DNA of 6,074 nucleotides from Microcaldota archaeon (GTDB taxonomy: Archaea > Micrarchaeota > Micrarchaeia > Micrarchaeales > CABMGC01): the NCBI GenBank assembly GCA_021851985.1, contig JAJZOS010000051.1:1-6074 (forward strand), written 5' to 3'. Under the pieces are notes generated by a model that searched no databases, was not told the DNA's origin, and saw only the letters and a list, made by a program, of their open reading frames with translations. Position numbers and translations under genes: made by a program. The number at the start of each line of letters is the position of its first letter. The first letter of the stretch is position 1. Below are positions 5,822 through 6,074 of this stretch, piece by piece.

Positions 5822-5945
5822 TAATCTTGTGCAGTTCTTTCCAGCAACAGCATTCTTCTAAGCGGCAATTCGGGCATGTTTTAGGAGATCCGCTTTTTCT
5901 ACACTCTTCTGGGGCGCATCCACAATCAGCACAGATTATTTGCAT
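5814..5945 (-). CDS. Small cysteine-rich zinc-ribbon-like protein
   Basis: 43-residue frame from ATG at 5943-5945 to TAA at 5814-5816. Nine cysteines stand at 5, 8, 10, 15, 24, 27, 32, 33 and 34. CADC (5-8) and CPNC (24-27) are two CxxC knuckles about 15 residues apart, the pattern of a zinc ribbon, and the extra CCC run at 32-34 is unusual. It starts with no SD but with a TATA-like TATAAAAT about 20 bases upstream, which would give a leaderless mRNA. Upstream in frame there is only AAG CAT before a stop, so the start is well limited. It overlaps the end of the aminotransferase gene tail to tail by eight bases. No function is recognisable; rubredoxin-like iron binding or nucleic-acid or protein contact are possible. 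The Cys density argues that the frame is real. Confidence 0.7.
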   Translation of the reverse strand: MQIICADCGCAPEECRKSGSPKTCPNCRLEECCCWKELHKITN

Positions 5946-5961
5946 ATGCTTTTATGGACTT

Positions 5962-5969
5962 ATTTTATA
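5962..5969 (-). promoter_or_regulatory. TATA-like box for the cysteine-rich gene
   Basis: TATAAAAT on the minus strand (inside TTATTATAAAATAAG), centred about 21 bases before the ATG at 5945. This is slightly short of the 25-26 bases seen at the other leaderless genes here, but the run can be centred a few bases further upstream. Confidence 0.4.
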
Positions 5970-5997
5970 ATAAAGTTATTTTAGCGCCAAAGAAACT

Positions 5998-6005
5998 TTT
6001 AAATA
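5998..6005 (+). promoter_or_regulatory. TATA box for the gene starting at 6027
   Basis: TTTAAATA preceded by the BRE-like AGAAAC. The centre lies about 25.5 bases before the ATG at 6027, predicting a leaderless transcript, with the same geometry as the gene at 4442. Confidence 0.6.
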
Positions 6006-6026
6006 CAAAAAGCTGATTCATAGAAT

Positions 6027-6074
6027 ATGGATTTGACTGTACAGACAAAGGATTTTCCGGATACGTTTTATGCA
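6027..6074 (+). CDS. Start of an unidentified gene (cut by the window edge)
   Basis: ATG followed by an open frame of 16 codons to the edge (begins MDLTVQTKDF). The support is its promoter: a BRE/TATA pair at the exact distance for leaderless initiation. It is divergent from the cysteine-rich gene across an 81-base gap. Sixteen residues are too few to name a family. Confidence 0.55.
   Translation, partial: MDLTVQTKDFPDTFYA

Overview
The window looks archaeal. Several genes sit behind TATA elements (TTTAAATA, TATATAA, TATATATA) placed about 26 bases before either a start codon (leaderless mRNA) or a short leader with a Shine-Dalgarno (SD) motif. Intergenic DNA is AT-rich, and ATA (Ile) and AGA/AGG (Arg) codons are frequent. 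The lineage cannot be fixed from the sequence; a euryarchaeal/Thermoplasmata-like or DPANN archaeon would fit.

Layout. A GabD1/Sad-type semialdehyde dehydrogenase (+), cut by the left edge, fills 2-1249. It converges on a two-gene minus-strand unit: L-lysine 6-aminotransferase (LAT, 2503-4068), followed by a saccharopine-dehydrogenase/lysine-6-dehydrogenase-like oxidoreductase (1299-2456). A 373-base divergent intergenic region (4069-4441) carries promoters for both directions plus an unexplained internal TATA box, dyads and a possible minigene. A second class-III aminotransferase (+) spans 4442-5821, and its 3' end overlaps a 43-residue cysteine-rich zinc-ribbon-like gene on the minus strand (5814-5945). 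A divergent leaderless gene starts at 6027 and runs off the right edge.

How the genes may work together. LAT moves the epsilon-amino group of lysine to 2-oxoglutarate, giving allysine (2-aminoadipate 6-semialdehyde, in equilibrium with piperideine-6-carboxylate). The dehydrogenase at the left is of the right type to oxidise this semialdehyde to 2-aminoadipate. The saccharopine-dehydrogenase-fold protein would also act at the lysine/allysine node. The second aminotransferase resembles diaminobutyrate/omega-amino-acid aminotransferases and may extend the module to other diamines. The window therefore reads as a small archaeal lysine (diamine) catabolism island; the family calls are firm and the substrates are inferred.

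Oddities: the saccharopine-dehydrogenase-like gene has no AUG/GUG/UUG start that keeps its Rossmann motif, but an SD motif lies 7 bases before an ACG codon at the expected place; LAT carries an extra C-terminal tail of about 80 residues; and the aldehyde dehydrogenase has Arg at the usual cofactor-binding Lys. I saw no transposon, CRISPR array, tRNA or rRNA.
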